Notes under the pieces: model-generated | Database searches by the model: none | What the model was told of the DNA's origin: nothing | What the model saw: the letters and a program-made list of their open reading frames with translations, nothing else | Part shown: piece after piece, positions 1 through 6,929 of the stretch | Layout: every line of letters begins with the position of its first letter | How positions within the stretch are numbered: the first letter of the stretch is position 1 | Program-made: the position numbers and the translations under genes | Source of the DNA: an uncultured Oscillospiraceae bacterium | GTDB taxonomy: Bacteria > Bacillota > Clostridia > Oscillospirales > Ruminococcaceae | Assembly (NCBI GenBank): GCA_904396495.1 | Contig: CAJFOJ010000029.1 | Coordinates: forward strand, 1-32,269 | DNA: 32,269 nt | Direction of reading: 5' to 3'

Positions 1-464
1 GGACGGAGAATTGTTTTCACTTTCAATATTTCCGGGCAGAACACAGCCACGCTGTCGTGTTCGGATATAGCGTGTGCCGCTCCACCAGGCTGAGCCTGGA
101 CGCAATTTGCGTTCTAGGCTCGGCTTTTTCTTTTGTCTTGCCGCTCGCATTTATAGCGGGTATCCTTTTTGTCAACGCTTCCCAGCGGCAAATCGCCGCC
201 GATAAATGTGCACTCGCGTTGGTTGGTGTGCGTTTTCTTTTTGTCTCACTTTGGAATTTGGAATGGGCATCTTTTGGTAACGTCAACCCATCGGACTAAT
301 CCTGGACGTATGGTCGCGTTCGAGGCTTGATCTTTTCTTTAGCCTAGTTGATTGCGTCCCAGACTGGGGCTCTTTTTTTCAACGTTTCCCAAATAAGTAT
401 TAGATGAATATCTGCTTCTTTGCGAGCGATTCCACTGTGAAATGTTCGTTCTGATACAAAAGAG
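1..464. other. Gene-poor left flank with many small inverted repeats
   Basis: I see no convincing gene here. Open frames exist on both strands across about 23-299, but neither has a good ribosome binding site and their products resemble no family I know. The stretch holds several short perfect inverted repeats: CCAGG at 85-89 against CCTGG at 95-99, and ACGCAA at 100-105 against TTGCGT at 107-112. A CCCAG/CTGGG hairpin followed by a T-run lies near 357-380. It could be a structured RNA or the decayed end of a mobile element; I cannot decide. Confidence 0.3.
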
Positions 465-510
465 AAAACACCGTCTTAGAATGAACTGAACTTAAGACGG
501 TGTTTTGTTA
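465..510. terminator. Strong hairpin terminator
   Basis: Perfect 14-bp inverted repeat, AAAACACCGTCTTA at 465-478 against TAAGACGGTGTTTT at 493-506, with a 14-nt loop. The T-rich 3' arm and A-rich 5' arm fit a bidirectional Rho-independent terminator. It insulates the ABC operon that starts about 110 bp downstream. Confidence 0.8.
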
Positions 511-569
511 TGTCTGCAATCTGCATATTGGCAAATGGATCGGTTTTTTCTTAGATTTTTGCAATTATT

Positions 570-636
570 ATGGAAAGTATTCTTGACATTTTGAATGTTT
601 TTGTTATAATAGAAAAATGGAAAGCAAACTTTCCAT
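570..636 (+). promoter_or_regulatory. Promoter and palindromic operator of the XRE-ABC operon
   Basis: A consensus -35 (TTGACA, 583-588) and a consensus -10 (TATAAT, 605-610) are separated by 16 bp. Immediately after, a perfect palindrome ATGGAAAG-CAAA-CTTTCCAT occupies 617-636, covering the expected transcription start. A third copy of the half-site ATGGAAAG lies at 570-577, just upstream of the -35. The arrangement suggests autoregulation by the XRE repressor encoded next, which is inference. Because transcription should start near 617, the ATG at 617 is unlikely to be the translation start. Confidence 0.8.
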
Positions 637-652
637 AGAAAAGAGGTGCGCC

Positions 653-856
653 GTGAAAAACCGTTTAGAAGAAATTCGGAAAGAACGTGGTATCAAGCAG
701 GAAGAGCTCGCCGCTGCATTGGAAGTATCCCGGCAAACCATCGGTTCATTGGAAAATGGGCGCTATAATCCTTCTATTACATTGGCTTTTAAGTTGGCAC
801 GATACTTTGATATGAACATTGAGGATATTTTCATCTATGAGGAGGAGAAGCGATGA
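653..856 (+). CDS. XRE-family transcriptional regulator (67 aa)
   Basis: Small single-domain helix-turn-helix protein of the XRE/Cro-CI family, similar in size to YozG-like regulators. The HTH spans roughly residues 4-58, with the recognition region around SRQTIGSLENG. I chose the GTG at 653 because AAGAGG lies 6 nt upstream and the promoter's likely +1 falls at the in-frame ATG at 617. The stop overlaps the start of the next gene (ATGA), so the two are translationally coupled. It probably represses its own operon through the 617-636 palindrome and senses whatever the downstream ABC system exports or resists; that last part is inference. Confidence 0.88.
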   Translation: MKNRLEEIRKERGIKQEELAAALEVSRQTIGSLENGRYNPSITLAFKLARYFDMNIEDIFIYEEEKR

Positions 857-1275
857 AGAAAGCAAAAACAAGATTATATCTTGTTATCGGTGTTCTGGGC
901 ATTGCTTTAGCTCTTGCCGCAAAATTTCTTTTGAAAGATTGGTTTAGTGATTTTCAAAGCGGGGCAATGATAGGCGTAGGGGCTGGCTTGTTTGGCTTTG
1001 GTATTGCAAAATGGGGTGTGGGTCTATGGGGCGAAAAAAATCCTGATTTGATGAAACAGAACGAGATTGAAGAAAACGATGAACGCAATCAGTTTATTCG
1101 CAGTAAGGCACAGGCAATCTCCGGTGAGATACTTCATTGGTTATTGATGGCGGGTGCTTGGGTCGGGATTTTTTTCAATGCACCGATATGGGTGATTCTT
1201 CTCCTTGTAGGAGTATTCTTGATAAAAACTATAATGGATTTTATTTTGATGGCATATTTTCAGCGTAAGATGTAA
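853..1275 (+). CDS. Small multi-pass membrane protein, DUF2178-like (140 aa)
   Basis: Predicted membrane protein with four likely transmembrane segments (about residues 8-26, 36-58, 92-108 and 110-134). A cytoplasmic stretch between the second and third contains ENDERNQFIRSKA, which resembles the DER-x(n)-KA motif of DUF2178-type proteins. Its start overlaps the regulator stop by 4 bp, and the ABC ATPase begins 11 bp after its stop, so it belongs to the same operon. Function is unknown; it may be an accessory or sensor subunit of the ABC exporter. The family assignment is by motif resemblance only. Confidence 0.7.
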   Translation: MKKAKTRLYLVIGVLGIALALAAKFLLKDWFSDFQSGAMIGVGAGLFGFGIAKWGVGLWGEKNPDLMKQNEIEENDERNQFIRSKAQAISGEILHWLLMAGAWVGIFFNAPIWVILLLVGVFLIKTIMDFILMAYFQRKM

Positions 1276-1286
1276 CGGAGGTTGGT

Positions 1287-1994
1287 ATGAAATTTGTAAT
1301 TGAACATTTGTCAAAAGGCTTTGAAAAAAAGGAAGTTCTCAGAGATATCAATTTTACATTTGAAGAAGGGAAAATTTATGGTTTGCTTGGAAGAAACGGT
1401 GCGGGCAAAACGACGCTATTTAATTGCTTAAATCGTGATATTAAAACGGACAGCGGCAATTTTTATATAGATGTAGACGGTGCCCGCCGTGACGTAACGG
1501 CAGATGATATTGGGTATGTGCTGTCTACCCCTACTGTACCGGAGTTCCTTACAGGCAGAGAGTTTTTAAAGTTTTTTATGGACATCAATGAGAAATTTAT
1601 TGTAAATCCGAAAAGCATAGATGAGTATTTTGATTATATGAGCATTGAACCGGAGGACAGAGACAAGCTGCTAAAAGACTATTCCCACGGCATGAAAAAT
1701 AAAATGCAAATGCTTATCAATATTATTGCACAACCCAATATTTTATTGCTCGATGAACCGTTAACTTCTCTTGATGTAGTTGTCGCTGAGGAAATGAAGC
1801 AATTATTGCGTTCATTAAAGCAGAATCGTATTACTATTTTTTCTACGCATATTATGGACTTGGCTCTTGACCTCTGTGACGAAATCGTACTACTCAATCA
1901 CGGTGAGCTGGAAGTTGTAGAGAAGACAGATTTGGACAGCAGAGAATTTAAGGATAAGATTATTGCTGCTTTGCGGGAGGAAGAATATGAATAA
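1287..1994 (+). CDS. ABC transporter ATP-binding protein (235 aa)
   Basis: Cytoplasmic nucleotide-binding subunit of an ABC exporter. Walker A is GRNGAGKT (residues 35-42), Walker B is ILLLDEP (about 152-158), and the switch histidine is H188 in FSTHIMD. The signature is degenerate, YSHGMKNK at 132-139 instead of LSGGQ, as is common in drug or peptide exporter ATPases of Firmicutes. The Q-loop position seems to carry Ser (GYVLSTP). The start has a ribosome binding site (CGGAGG) 6-7 bases upstream. The 3' end overlaps the permease gene by 8 bp. The substrate is not evident; the XRE-regulated layout resembles bacteriocin or antimicrobial-peptide resistance exporters, which is inference. Confidence 0.92.
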   Translation: MKFVIEHLSKGFEKKEVLRDINFTFEEGKIYGLLGRNGAGKTTLFNCLNRDIKTDSGNFYIDVDGARRDVTADDIGYVLSTPTVPEFLTGREFLKFFMDINEKFIVNPKSIDEYFDYMSIEPEDRDKLLKDYSHGMKNKMQMLINIIAQPNILLLDEPLTSLDVVVAEEMKQLLRSLKQNRITIFSTHIMDLALDLCDEIVLLNHGELEVVEKTDLDSREFKDKIIAALREEEYE

Positions 1995-3564
1995 AACATT
2001 GAAAATTTCTTTTTCCCTTAAAAACACCTATCGTGTAAACGGTATTCTGTTTTCATTAAAGCAGATTCCACTTTTAAAGAGATTGCTTCCAGCAACGCTG
2101 TACAAAGTAAAAGGACTCAAAATTTTTGCAAATATTCTGTCGGTAGTATGGGAATTTGTTTCTGCATTTATTGGAAAATTTCTCTACTTTTTTACGATGG
2201 TATGCGGCGTAGGTATACTTTATAAAGAACTGCCTGAAAACCAAGTGTTTCTTCATATCCTGCTTTTCCTTACTGTAATTGGCAGTTTTACAAACACCAA
2301 CCTTTTTAATCCTACAAAAGATAAATATTATGCTATGTTCCTTATGAGAATGGACGCAAGAGAATATACGTTGGTTAATTATCTCTATTCCATTCTCAAA
2401 GTTGTTATCGGATTTATGCCGTTTACACTTTTATTTGGAACGGACAGAGAAGTACCTTTATGGTTTTGCTTGCTTTTGCCGTTTTGTATAGCAGGTATGA
2501 AATTGTTTGTTGCGGCTATTTCCCTATGGGACTATGAGAAACGGGGCTTTGGATATAATGAAAATAAACTGTCTAAATATGTTTGGGGCTGCATCGCCTT
2601 GCTTTTAGGCGTAACATATGGTTTGCCGGCATTGGGGTTGGGGTTACCAGCAATTATATCAATGATCGTTTTCTTGGTTTGCATTCCTTTGGGAATAGTA
2701 GGTATGATAAAAGTGTTGACTTTCCATGATTATCGTGCAATCAATAAAGAATTACTGTCCGGTTTAACAAATCAGATGGATTCCACAGCAAAGACACAGA
2801 TTATCAAACAAGCCAACGAGAAAAAAATCTCGACAGATACTTCGATTATCAGCAGACGCAAGGGATTTGAGTATCTCAATGAACTATTTATTAAAAGACA
2901 TAAAAAGATACTATGGAACTCAACCAAAAAGATTTCCTATGTTTGCACTTTCCTCATTATTGGAGTATTGGTAGTGTCTTTTTTAATGCCTGAAGAAAAG
3001 TCAAAAATCAATGAAATCATAATGACCTGGCTTCCTTACTTTGTGTTTATTATGTATGCGATCAATCGTGGCACGAATTTTACGCAGGCACTTTTTATGA
3101 ACTGTGATCACAGCCTGTTGACTTATTCATTTTACAAACAACCGAACTTTATATTACGACTCTTTCAGATCCGCTTGCGTGAGATTGTGAAAATTAACGC
3201 CGTTCCAGCATTGGTGATTGGTTGCGGTTTAGCGCTTATTCTTTTTGCTACCGGAGGGACAGATAATCCGTTAAATTATGCCGTACTGATCATTTCGATT
3301 CTCTGTATGAGCGTGTTCTTTTCTATTCATTATCTGACAATTTACTATTTGCTCCAGCCTTACAACGCAGGAACGGAACTGAAAAGCGGTACCTATCGTA
3401 TCGTGATGGGTGTAACATATTTGATCTGTTTTTTTATGATGCAACTTCGAATGCCTATTCTTATATTTGGAATCATTACGATTTTGTTTTGCGTGCTTTA
3501 CACCATTGTTGCCAGTATTTTAGTTTACAGATTCGCCCCAAAGACATTTAGGATTAGAATATAG
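1987..3564 (+). CDS. ABC transporter permease (525 aa)
   Basis: Large polytopic membrane protein, the presumed permease partner of the preceding ATPase. About ten to twelve hydrophobic segments are visible, in two groups separated by a charged cytoplasmic stretch around residues 255-310 (many Lys, Asn and Gln). I chose the ATG at 1987, preceded by GGGAGGAAG, rather than an upstream in-frame codon buried in the ATPase gene; this gives an 8-bp overlap and translational coupling. The gene is AT-rich like the rest of the operon and unlike the GC-richer genes downstream. The family is not recognised beyond a generic ABC-2-like exporter. Confidence 0.82.
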   Translation: MNKTLKISFSLKNTYRVNGILFSLKQIPLLKRLLPATLYKVKGLKIFANILSVVWEFVSAFIGKFLYFFTMVCGVGILYKELPENQVFLHILLFLTVIGSFTNTNLFNPTKDKYYAMFLMRMDAREYTLVNYLYSILKVVIGFMPFTLLFGTDREVPLWFCLLLPFCIAGMKLFVAAISLWDYEKRGFGYNENKLSKYVWGCIALLLGVTYGLPALGLGLPAIISMIVFLVCIPLGIVGMIKVLTFHDYRAINKELLSGLTNQMDSTAKTQIIKQANEKKISTDTSIISRRKGFEYLNELFIKRHKKILWNSTKKISYVCTFLIIGVLVVSFLMPEEKSKINEIIMTWLPYFVFIMYAINRGTNFTQALFMNCDHSLLTYSFYKQPNFILRLFQIRLREIVKINAVPALVIGCGLALILFATGGTDNPLNYAVLIISILCMSVFFSIHYLTIYYLLQPYNAGTELKSGTYRIVMGVTYLICFFMMQLRMPILIFGIITILFCVLYTIVASILVYRFAPKTFRIRI

Positions 3565-3825
3565 TATAATAAATTCCCTATGAGTAATACTTTGGGTTCA
3601 CGAGGTGCATTTTTGGTAAATGAAAATAAAAAGGAATTTACCGCAATGCTATACAAACACAGGTATGTCTAAAGTACCAATTATAAATCTTAAAAAATAC
3701 ACAAAGGCAAACTTGCCCATAGGTGCTGATGCAACCTATGGGCAAGTTTCATATATCTGAGTGAATATTTTTTGTCTGCTAATAATGGCGGACATATTTT
3801 TTACAAATGACTGCTTCGGCCATTA
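3565..3825. other. AT-rich spacer between convergent genes
   Basis: No gene seen. It contains a hairpin GGTAAAT (3615-3621)/ATTTACC (3636-3642) flanked by GCAT/ATGC, the long inverted repeat annotated separately at 3709-3749, and a weaker GTCTGC (3774-3779)/GCGGAC (3788-3793) stem followed by a T-run. It separates the AT-rich ABC operon from the minus-strand membrane gene. Confidence 0.5.
3709..3749. terminator. 16-bp perfect inverted repeat, probable bidirectional terminator
   Basis: AAACTTGCCCATAGGT (3709-3724) pairs perfectly with 3734-3749 around a 9-nt loop. It sits between the end of the ABC permease gene and the end of the convergent minus-strand gene. T-runs are not immediate on either side, so termination is likely but not certain. 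Confidence 0.6.
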
Positions 3826-5382
3826 TTAATATTTCTCAGTATTCTTTTCCGCCAATGGCGAGGGCTCTGTCAAAGCGACAGCGGATTTGCCGTAATATTC
3901 TGCCAAAGACAAGTTGCGCCAGTGAGTGGGGTCATCGGATTCATCGTCAGAGCATAAAACGTATGGCCAAACGGAATAGGGCTCTAAATAGGCTTCGGTG
4001 ACGTTATCATCGTTTAAAATGGCAAACCTCTCCTGTGCTTCTTGATAATACTGTTTCGCCTCTCCAGTTATCAGCGAGGTGGCAGCGCTTTTACTGGTGA
4101 TGGGCACTGGTAGCGATACGGCATAGCAGCTTAACAGAAAGAAAGCCGCGAGCCCTACCATTATGATAACGGAGTACCCTTCTTTCGGTGTTAGCACTTT
4201 TAACAAAACAGATCCCTCACTGACGAGGGAGGGCAGCTTTTTGCAAATCCATCCGACAACATAAAACCAGTTGAAAAGCAACAGAAAAACAAAGGAAAAA
4301 AAGATAATATTTTGCAGGCGCTCCGGCCCTTTCGTCCCCATGGCGTAGACCGGCGGACAAAATTGTAGCGCATAGAGCCCGCAGGAGACGATGCCCGTAA
4401 GAAGGGGATATCGAAAGGAAAAAGTAGTATGACAGGCGATTTTCCAAAAAAGCGGAGTCAATATGGCGAGCACCAAAACCATCGGGATGGACAACCAGAG
4501 ATTCGCTTGGTCTATTGCGAAACAGATCGAGGCCCAAATTGCCTTCAAAACTGACGGATGGGAAGGAAATAAGCTTTGCCGTACAGCATTTCCAGGCGCC
4601 GCCATATTGATAATGAAAAATACTGCTAAAACCACTAAAATCGGTAAAAAAGCGATTCGGTCTTTGTGTTTTAAAAAGAGGAGGGTAATAGAAAGGCAAA
4701 GAACGACTACAAAGGTGAGCAAAGCCGTAGTGTAGTTGCCTCCTCCAATAAAGGCGGCGAGCAGACAGAGAAAAATAAAACAAACAATTTTTGTCTTACG
4801 GGCTTCTGTTTTTAAATACAGGATGATGAGTCCATAAAAAAACAGCGAAACCCCATAGAAGAAGGTATAAAATACCGCACCGTTAAACCAGTAAAACCCT
4901 TCCAAGGCGCTGGGGAGCATTTGAAGGCAGAGACTTGTCCACACCACCGATAAAATCAAAAACTGGAACCGATTCGCCCCAAAAAACTTGCGGAACAGGG
5001 CCCAACAAAAAAAGGTGGCCCCGCTGATAAAAGCCGCAAATATGATCCAACTGCCCAAAAAGTAATACTGTTCCCCAAATATAGCGGGCTGCAATGCCAT
5101 CAGAAAAATTGCGGAAAAGGTCCCCTGCCAAGTCTCATAGGATTGAGCCACCTGTTCTCCGGCAGCTGCTACCACCGATGAAACCGAATGTTCTGACTTC
5201 CAAGCTTGATGTGTAAGGATTCCGTAATTAAAATCGTCTGCACAGGGGGCGGCATATTGGGAAATCAGTATCAGAGGGATTAAGAGGAGGAGAAATACTG
5301 CTATCAAAATAATGCAGAGATCGCGCTCTTTGATGCGCCATGAGAGAAATTTTCGAAAAGTAGCGGCTTTGTTCTGGGCCAT
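3826..5382 (-). CDS. Polytopic membrane protein, DUF6056-like (518 aa)
   Basis: Integral membrane protein with a short cytoplasmic N-terminus, a first transmembrane helix at about residues 21-43, and then about ten more helices. Just after the first helix is CADDFNYG (residues 47-54), an acidic pair in the first extracellular loop. It recalls GT-C-fold glycosyltransferases and the DUF6056 family. Further matches to that pattern are a WQGTF segment, FYWFNGAVF, GGGNYTT and APGNAVR. A lipid-linked sugar transferase role is plausible but unproven. The start at 5382 has AAAGG about 11 bases upstream. It stands alone on the minus strand between the ABC operon and the iron island. Confidence 0.72.
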   Translation of the reverse strand: MAQNKAATFRKFLSWRIKERDLCIILIAVFLLLLIPLILISQYAAPCADDFNYGILTHQAWKSEHSVSSVVAAAGEQVAQSYETWQGTFSAIFLMALQPAIFGEQYYFLGSWIIFAAFISGATFFCWALFRKFFGANRFQFLILSVVWTSLCLQMLPSALEGFYWFNGAVFYTFFYGVSLFFYGLIILYLKTEARKTKIVCFIFLCLLAAFIGGGNYTTALLTFVVVLCLSITLLFLKHKDRIAFLPILVVLAVFFIINMAAPGNAVRQSLFPSHPSVLKAIWASICFAIDQANLWLSIPMVLVLAILTPLFWKIACHTTFSFRYPLLTGIVSCGLYALQFCPPVYAMGTKGPERLQNIIFFSFVFLLLFNWFYVVGWICKKLPSLVSEGSVLLKVLTPKEGYSVIIMVGLAAFFLLSCYAVSLPVPITSKSAATSLITGEAKQYYQEAQERFAILNDDNVTEAYLEPYSVWPYVLCSDDESDDPTHWRNLSLAEYYGKSAVALTEPSPLAEKNTEKY

Positions 5383-5693
5383 TTAGTTACCAGCCTTTCG
5401 GTTCATAATCGGTAAAAGCCATGAGGGCTTTCTTTTTCGGTGAGATTCCATTTTAGACATACCATTTTCTGAAAAGAGAGGCTTCATAACTGTCCATCTA
5501 AACCTTAATTGGATCATCTCATACCGAATGTTATTGTAGACAATTTTTAATAACAAAATTTTAAATTCGATTAAATTTTCTAAATCTATTTCACTCAATT
5601 ATATTTTCTTATGAAAAAAGCCGCTCCCTTTCATCAACAACGCCATGCTTTTCCTTATGATTTTATATGTCTAAGGAGGCTTGGAGTAAAATG
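5383..5693. other. AT-rich intergenic region upstream of the DUF6056-like gene
   Basis: A minus-strand open frame of 71 codons (5383-5598) abuts the start of the downstream gene, but it has no recognisable ribosome binding site or family. I see no clear promoter or terminator; the region presumably holds the promoter of the minus-strand membrane gene. Confidence 0.35.
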
Positions 5694-6065
5694 CTATTTT
5701 ATACGGTTTAGCGCATGATTTTTGATGGCTTCAAAGGAGGTGTCGCTGATGTAGTGCTCCATTTTGCAGGCGTCCTCGGAAGCTGTTTTTTCGTCCACTC
5801 CCAGGCGCATTAAAAACTGGGTAAGCAGGGTATGGCGCTCGTAGATTTTTTCGGCAATTTCCCTGCCGGAATCAGTCAGCGAAAGAAATCCACCCGCGTC
5901 TACCGTGATGTATCCGCCGCTTTTTAAAAGGCCGACAGCGCGGCTGACGCTGGGCTTGGAAAAGCCCATGTATTCGCCCACGTCGATGGAGCGGACGCCG
6001 CTGCTTTTTTGCGACAAAATCAATATCGTCTCCAGGTACATCTCTCCCGATTCCTGTAAATGCAT
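5694..6065 (-). CDS. DtxR-family iron-dependent repressor (123 aa)
   Basis: Metal-dependent transcriptional repressor made of the N-terminal winged helix (about residues 7-65, recognition helix around SKPSVSRAVGLL) and the dimerisation/metal domain (about 66-123). It lacks the C-terminal SH3-like domain of classical DtxR, giving MntR-like size. The visible ligand set is Met9 (EMYLETI), His78 (YERHTLL), and Cys100, Glu103 and His104 (ACKMEH). Met and Cys here match the iron-sensing DtxR/IdeR pattern rather than the Asp/Glu of manganese-sensing MntR. GGGAGG lies 9 bases before the ATG. It is divergent from the feo genes, whose promoter region carries several operator-like palindromes. Iron as effector is inferred from the ligands and the neighbours. 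Confidence 0.9.
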   Translation of the reverse strand: MHLQESGEMYLETILILSQKSSGVRSIDVGEYMGFSKPSVSRAVGLLKSGGYITVDAGGFLSLTDSGREIAEKIYERHTLLTQFLMRLGVDEKTASEDACKMEHYISDTSFEAIKNHALNRIK

Positions 6066-6095
6066 AAAAAATTCCTCCCGCCAATATATACCTTC

Positions 6096-6124
6096 AGAAT
6101 AGCATAAAAAGTTTCATTGCGCAA
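6096..6124 (-). promoter_or_regulatory. Promoter of the DtxR-family gene
   Basis: On the minus strand, TTGCGC (6124-6119) and TATTCT (6101-6096) are separated by 17 bp, placing the start about 24 bp before the initiation codon. The nearest operator palindrome (6196-6211) lies some 70 bp further upstream, so simple autorepression at this promoter is not obvious. Confidence 0.55.
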
Positions 6125-6173
6125 GCTGTTTGACGACTGCGATGAACAAGCGGAAAATGGAAGGAGAAACTCT

Positions 6174-6216
6174 AGTCGGTTTGCACAAGAAAATCGTTAG
6201 CTTTAGCTAACCGACT
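6174..6216. promoter_or_regulatory. Operator 1: iron-box palindrome nested in a larger inverted repeat
   Basis: GTTAGC (6196-6201), TTTA, GCTAAC (6206-6211) is a perfect palindrome with a 4-bp spacer. Its right half is also part of an outer inverted repeat, AGTCGGTT (6174-6181) against AACCGACT (6209-6216). It shares its core and spacing with four other sites in the window. It lies midway between the divergent dtxR-like and feoA promoters. Confidence 0.75.
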
Positions 6217-6266
6217 TAGTAAATTGCTGAAATTGTAATAATATGGAAGGGAAAATGGAAAAAAAC

Positions 6267-6325
6267 TTGACAAGATAAAAATTATGGAGTAATCTTTAAT
6301 TAGGTTAGCGATAGCTAACCTAATT
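6267..6325 (+). promoter_or_regulatory. feoA promoter overlapped by operator 2
   Basis: TTGACA (6267-6272) is followed after 17 bp by TAATCT (6290-6295), a plausible sigma-A promoter with a weak -10. Operator 2, AATTAGGTTAGC (6298-6309), GATA, GCTAACCTAATT (6314-6325), is a perfect 12-bp-arm palindrome covering the expected transcription start. The half-site TTAGGTTAGC matches, as I recall it, the IdeR/DtxR iron-box half-site. Binding here would block RNA polymerase. Repression by the adjacent DtxR-like protein is inference. Confidence 0.82.
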
Positions 6326-6337
6326 TTTGGGTCTATA

Positions 6338-6353
6338 GTTAGCGAATGCTAAT
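6338..6353. promoter_or_regulatory. Operator 3 in the feoA leader
   Basis: GTTAGC (6338-6343), GAAT, GCTAAT (6348-6353): the same core and spacing as operators 1 and 2, with one mismatched end base. It lies about 29 bp before the feoA start codon and contains an ATG (6346) that should not be taken as the start of feoA. Confidence 0.72.
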
Positions 6354-6381
6354 TCAAGTGCTTTGTAAGGAAGGAAGAATT

Positions 6382-6594
6382 ATGATGCCTCTTACGCTTG
6401 CGAATATCGGGGAAGAAAATATGATAAAAAAAGTCGGCGGGAATCCGGAAATAAAAAAACACCTGGAGAATCTGGGCTTTGTCGCAGGTGGGAACGTTAC
6501 CGTCATCACCGCCATGGGTGGGAACGTCATTGTCAACGTAAAGGATACCCGAGTGGCCATCAGCAAAGAAATGGCCCAGAAGATCATGGTTTGA
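6382..6594 (+). CDS. feoA: FeoA-family ferrous iron transport protein, first copy (70 aa)
   Basis: Small cytoplasmic SH3-like protein of the FeoA family, thought to interact with FeoB during Fe(II) uptake. Family features are the GGNPEIKKHLENLGFVAGGNVTVI segment (residues about 19-42) and the closing VNVKDTRVAISKEMA strand. I start it at the ATG at 6382, with AAGGAAGG ending a few bases upstream; the in-frame ATG at 6346 falls inside operator 3 and has no ribosome binding site. It is first in the feo operon and is followed 33 bp later by a second, more typical FeoA. Tandem FeoA genes before feoB are common in Clostridia. Confidence 0.9.
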   Translation: MMPLTLANIGEENMIKKVGGNPEIKKHLENLGFVAGGNVTVITAMGGNVIVNVKDTRVAISKEMAQKIMV

Positions 6595-6627
6595 TGTTTG
6601 AAAATATTGATTGAGGAGGAACCATAG

Positions 6628-6849
6628 ATGAACACACTCAGGCAGGCAAAGGTCGGCGACACAGTGACGGTCGTCAAGCTTCACGGTGAGGGTGCGGTCA
6701 AGCGCCGTATCATGGATATGGGCCTTACCAAAGGCGTTGAAGTCCACGTCCGCAAGGTCGCGCCGTTAGGAGACCCCATAGAAGTGACGGTCCGGGGATA
6801 CGAACTGTCCATCCGCAAGGCAGATGCGGATATGATTGAGGTAAAATAA
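6628..6849 (+). CDS. feoA: FeoA-family ferrous iron transport protein, second copy (73 aa)
   Basis: Second FeoA protein with the classic pattern: an early AKVGDTVTVVKLHGEGAVKR strand pair, RIMDMGLTKGVEVHV (residues 27-41), PLGDPIEVTVRGYELSIRKADADMIEV at the end. A GAGGAGG ribosome binding site lies 9 bases before the ATG. It differs strongly from the first FeoA, so this is an old duplication or separate subfamily. Downstream is a short GGGG/CCCC hairpin with a T-run and then operator 4 before feoB, so part of the transcription may stop here. Confidence 0.94.
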   Translation: MNTLRQAKVGDTVTVVKLHGEGAVKRRIMDMGLTKGVEVHVRKVAPLGDPIEVTVRGYELSIRKADADMIEVK

Positions 6850-6860
6850 AATTGGACACC

Positions 6861-6907
6861 GGGGAAAAACCCCATATTTTTTCAATATCAGGTTAGCAAA
6901 TGCTAAT
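6861..6907 (+). promoter_or_regulatory. feoA-feoB junction: short attenuator-like hairpin and operator 4
   Basis: GGGG (6861-6864), AAAAA, CCCC (6870-6873) followed by ATATTTTTT could act as a weak terminator. A candidate promoter TTGGAC (6852-6857)-17 bp-TATTTT (6875-6880) overlaps it. Operator 4, GTTAGC (6892-6897), AAAT, GCTAAT (6902-6907), follows directly and is nearly identical to operator 3. FeoB therefore appears to have its own iron-responsive control point. The promoter call is tentative; the palindrome is clear. Confidence 0.65.
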
Positions 6908-6929
6908 TGTGAAAGAGAGGAAAATAGGT

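Noticed and set aside
4217-4783. 188-codon minus-strand frame within the DUF6056-like gene
   Set aside because: Same strand, different frame of a long membrane-protein gene; no start signal, and the main frame has the coherent helices.
5383-5598. 71-codon minus-strand frame abutting the DUF6056-like start
   Set aside because: No ribosome binding site and no recognisable pattern. The region more likely contains the promoter of the downstream gene.
6346-6381. N-terminal extension of feoA starting at 6346
   Set aside because: The codon lies within operator 3 and lacks a ribosome binding site, whereas AAGGAAGG stands correctly before 6382.
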